Shown: positions 32,103 to 34,300 of the stretch, piece by piece | Numbering within the stretch: the stretch's first letter is position 1 | How the letters are laid out: each line of letters opens with the position of its first letter | Assembly (NCBI GenBank): GCA_947460575.1 | Contig: CANHIJ010000034.1 | Location: forward strand, 1 to 34,300 | Length of the DNA: 34,300 nucleotides | Reading direction: 5' to 3' | From: Verrucomicrobiales bacterium | GTDB taxonomy: Bacteria; Verrucomicrobiota; Verrucomicrobiia; Verrucomicrobiales; V1-33 | Translations under genes and position numbers: made by a program | Notes under the pieces: generated by a model | Seen by the model: the letters and a program-made list of their open reading frames with translations, nothing else | Databases searched by the model: none | What the model was told of the DNA's origin: nothing

Positions 32103-33940
32103 AGCGCGCCCTCCCCTGGATCATTGCCCTAGCGGGGCTGCTGCTGCTGACCGGGGCCATGGCCTGGGCCACGCGCTCGCTGGTGGCCCTGGAGCGCACC
32201 CAGCAGCGCATGGCCGCCGAGGCCACTTTCCAGGAGCGCGCCCGCCTCGCCCTCTGGCGCATGGAGTCCATCGCCGCTTCTTTGTTGATGGAAGAAAGCG
32301 CCCGCTCTCCGGAACAATACCACGCCGATTCACCCCCTCCGCCCAGCCCCGCTGGGCGCATGCGGCTCCACTTTGAGCTGGATCCCAGCGGCCAGATCCG
32401 CTCACCTCAGGTCGAATCCGGATCGCTGACAGTCCCAAATGAGCCCGCCCGCCGCCTGCAGGAACTGCGCGCCCATCTCGACCAAGAACCCGACCGCTGG
32501 ACGCGGCTCCGCCAAGAAAGCGCGGCCCCGGGCGGCGCGGCTCCAGTCTCTTCGGCACTCCCGCCCCCTCGGCCTGCCCAAGGCGAGTCCGCACTGCGGA
32601 GGTCATCAAGCGGGCGAGTTTCTCCCGACCAAGCGCCTCCTGCACTGGCCGAGGCTCCCAGCGCCCTCGCCGGGGAGCTGGTACAGAAAGACGTCGCCCT
32701 CCGACAAAAGACCGCGGCCCTAGCCCTGGTCGGGGTCCCGCAAGCTTTTTCCGACGGCAAGGCCAAAACCGACGCGCTGCTTCCCCGTTTAGACAGCCCG
32801 CCACCGCTGGCGTCCGTCAGCCCCGTTCCGGCCGCCGCGGCCCGCGCTGCGCCGCCCGTGGTCCGCCTCCCTGCCGCCGCGGCGACCATCACTGCTTTCC
32901 GGGCGCGCTGGGTGGGAGAGGCGCTGCTGCTCACGCGCGGCGTCACTCGAGACGGCGCCTCCTGGATTCAAGGGGCGTGGATCGACTGGCCGCAGCTCCG
33001 CCTGGCCCTTTTGGCCAGCGTGGCCGACCTCTTCCCCGCCGCCTCCTTGGAGGCGGCCCCTGACAGCTCGGGAGGGGGCACCGATCTCCTGGCTTCCCTG
33101 CCGCTGCGCTTTCGCCCGGGGCGGCTGGAACTCCCGGCACCTCCCTTTTGGAGCCCGCTCAAGCTTTCCCTGGCGGCGGCCTGGGGGTGCGTACTGGTGG
33201 CGAGCGCTGCCGTAGCCCTGGTGCTGCGCGGCATGATGGCCCTGAGCGAGCGCCGCGCCACCTTCGTGTCGGCGGTCACCCATGAACTGCGCAGCCCTCT
33301 AGCGACTTTTAAGCTTTACGCCGAAATGCTGGCGGACGGCTTGGTGCGAGACCCGGCCAAGCGCCAGGCCTATCTGGAAACCCTCAGCGCGGAGGCCGAC
33401 CGCCTGGGCCACCTGGTGGAAAATGTGCTCTCCTATTCCCGTCTGGAGCGGGGCCGGGCCGCCCGGGGGCGGGCCGTCATCACCTGGGGCGAGTTGCTTC
33501 GCCGCGCCGAGCCCCGCCTCCACCAGCGGGCGGCGCAAGCGGGCGCCTCTCTAACTGTTTCTAGCGAGGGCCTGGCGGAAGACTTCTCGCTCGCCACCGA
33601 CCCCGCCGCGGTGGAGCAGATCCTCTTCAACTTGGTGGACAACGCCTGCAAATACGGCCGCCGGGCCGACGCCCCGGCCCGCTTGGAGTTGGTTCTGACG
33701 GCTGACAAAAAGGCCCTGCGCATCGCCCTGCGCGACTACGGTCCGGGACTCACCCGCGCCGAAGCCCGCCCGCTTTTTCGCCCTTTTCACAAGAGCGCCC
33801 GCGCCGCCGCCCACTCCAGCCCCGGGGTCGGCCTGGGCCTTTCCCTGTGCCGCCGCCTCGCCCGCGACCTCGGCGGGAGCTTGGAAATCGACTACGGCTG
33901 GCCGCAGGGCGCCTGCTTCGTTCTGCGCCTGCCGACTTAG
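32099..33940 (+). CDS. Sensor histidine kinase with large periplasmic domain, second system
   Basis: A 613-residue membrane kinase. TM1 is at about residues 5-25 and TM2 at about 353-376. The roughly 325-residue periplasmic part begins helical and continues through a long Pro/Ala/Ser-rich stretch (about 140-275). It ends in a compact domain with LLLTRGVTRDGASWIQGAWIDW, a layout I recall from other verrucomicrobial kinases. No HAMP domain fits between TM2 and the H-box. The H-box is FVSAVTHELRSPLATF with His395. The ATPase domain has N-box LFNLVDNACKYG, G1-like RDYGPGL and G2 GVGLGLSLC. The signal is unknown. The start at 32099 overlaps the regulator stop. Its C-terminus ends 106 bp before the next gene. 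Confidence 0.92.
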   Translation: MKRALPWIIALAGLLLLTGAMAWATRSLVALERTQQRMAAEATFQERARLALWRMESIAASLLMEESARSPEQYHADSPPPPSPAGRMRLHFELDPSGQIRSPQVESGSLTVPNEPARRLQELRAHLDQEPDRWTRLRQESAAPGGAAPVSSALPPPRPAQGESALRRSSSGRVSPDQAPPALAEAPSALAGELVQKDVALRQKTAALALVGVPQAFSDGKAKTDALLPRLDSPPPLASVSPVPAAAARAAPPVVRLPAAAATITAFRARWVGEALLLTRGVTRDGASWIQGAWIDWPQLRLALLASVADLFPAASLEAAPDSSGGGTDLLASLPLRFRPGRLELPAPPFWSPLKLSLAAAWGCVLVASAAVALVLRGMMALSERRATFVSAVTHELRSPLATFKLYAEMLADGLVRDPAKRQAYLETLSAEADRLGHLVENVLSYSRLERGRAARGRAVITWGELLRRAEPRLHQRAAQAGASLTVSSEGLAEDFSLATDPAAVEQILFNLVDNACKYGRRADAPARLELVLTADKKALRIALRDYGPGLTRAEARPLFRPFHKSARAAAHSSPGVGLGLSLCRRLARDLGGSLEIDYGWPQGACFVLRLPT

Positions 33941-34046
33941 TTTTAGCCTTTCAGGTCTGCGGGGCGGGCGGCCACTGGCGCGGGGTTTCTGCAAGGTGTC
34001 GGCCCGACTGCCCGTTTCACGGTCCGTCACCCTCACGCCCGCTTTC

Positions 34047-34300
34047 ATGAAACGCCTGCTTTGCCTTCTGCTGCTCTCCTGCTCCGCCGCCCTAGCCGAT
34101 GGTGTGGCGGACAACCTCGCGGAAAATGTCCGCCGCCAGCCCCCCGCGGGCGTGGCCATTCCCGAGGATTTGCGCGCCACCCTCACTGCCGAAGCCCAGC
34201 GCCTCGGCGCCGCCATCGAGGACCTGCGCGGGAAGCTGGCGGAAAAGCCCGAACTGCTCCGCCACTTGCCCGACGTCCAGATCTTCCACAAGGCGGTCGA
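34047..34300 (+). CDS. N-terminus of a secreted protein, cut by the window end
   Basis: The first 84 complete codons have no stop. MKRLLCLLLLSCSAALA is a signal peptide; the SCSAA context could also be read as a weak lipobox. The following helical segment includes DNLAENVRRQPPAGVAIPEDL and ends LLRHLPDVQIFHKAV. From memory this start resembles large PVC-group prolyl-oligopeptidase or alpha/beta-hydrolase-like proteins, but the catalytic part is outside the window, so only 'secreted protein, partial' is secure. The 106 bp upstream show no clear promoter. Confidence 0.6.
   Translation, partial: MKRLLCLLLLSCSAALADGVADNLAENVRRQPPAGVAIPEDLRATLTAEAQRLGAAIEDLRGKLAEKPELLRHLPDVQIFHKAV

Overview
The window looks like a chromosomal segment of a GC-rich member of the Verrucomicrobiota (PVC superphylum). 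This is inferred from the gene families, not from a marker gene. The supporting families are a PVC-type CxxCH haem protein with an N-terminal propeller, a Tat-exported Gfo/Idh/MocA oxidoreductase, a lipoprotein of the formylglycine-generating-enzyme family, a PEP-CTERM protein ending in a poly-Arg tail, and secreted proteins with a C-terminal 'Y.VE.(S/T)(S/T).L ... FYR(V/I)' domain. No rRNA, tRNA or CRISPR array was seen.

Layout. (1) 1-2551: an AT-richer stretch with a nested palindrome (269-392), then a secreted parallel beta-helix protein. (2) 2552-4452: a gene-poor, decayed stretch with a frameshifted transposase remnant (minus strand) that abuts copy A of an approximately 337-bp hairpin-rich repeat. 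(3) 4453-9070, minus strand: an exopolysaccharide export operon in the order outer-membrane barrel, Wza-like exporter, Wzc-like chain-length regulator/tyrosine kinase. (4) 9260-10453: a small secreted Ser/Thr/Pro-rich protein, a sigma-54-like promoter and a PEP-CTERM protein closed by a strong terminator. (5) 10518-14206: a phosphoglycolate-phosphatase-like HAD, an RmlD-like reductase and a GT-C membrane glycosyltransferase. (6) 14272-14608: repeat copy B, between convergent genes. (7) 14609-22047, minus strand: an FGE-like lipoprotein, an oxidoreductase, a PVC cytochrome, FolP and an EamA permease. (8) 22195-24002: IspA, a DUF1475 protein and a DUF2062 protein. (9) 24087-29782: an apparent operon of response regulator, histidine kinase, YHYH-domain protein and one polypeptide that joins an MbnP-like domain to a MauG/MbnH-like di-haem domain. 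(10) 29779-33940: a TolC-family protein convergent with that operon, then a second, divergent two-component system. (11) 34047-end: the start of another secreted protein.

Working together. Region 3 and the PEP-CTERM protein fit the known association of exopolysaccharide export with PEP-CTERM/exosortase sorting; RmlD, the GT-C enzyme and IspA (polyprenyl supply) could feed envelope glycan synthesis. Region 9 is the most striking. MbnH-type enzymes oxidise a tryptophan of MbnP to build a copper site, and here enzyme and substrate appear to be fused, next to a secreted YHYH protein and under an adjacent two-component system. This suggests a regulated, extracytoplasmic copper or redox module. All functional statements are homology-based readings made by eye.
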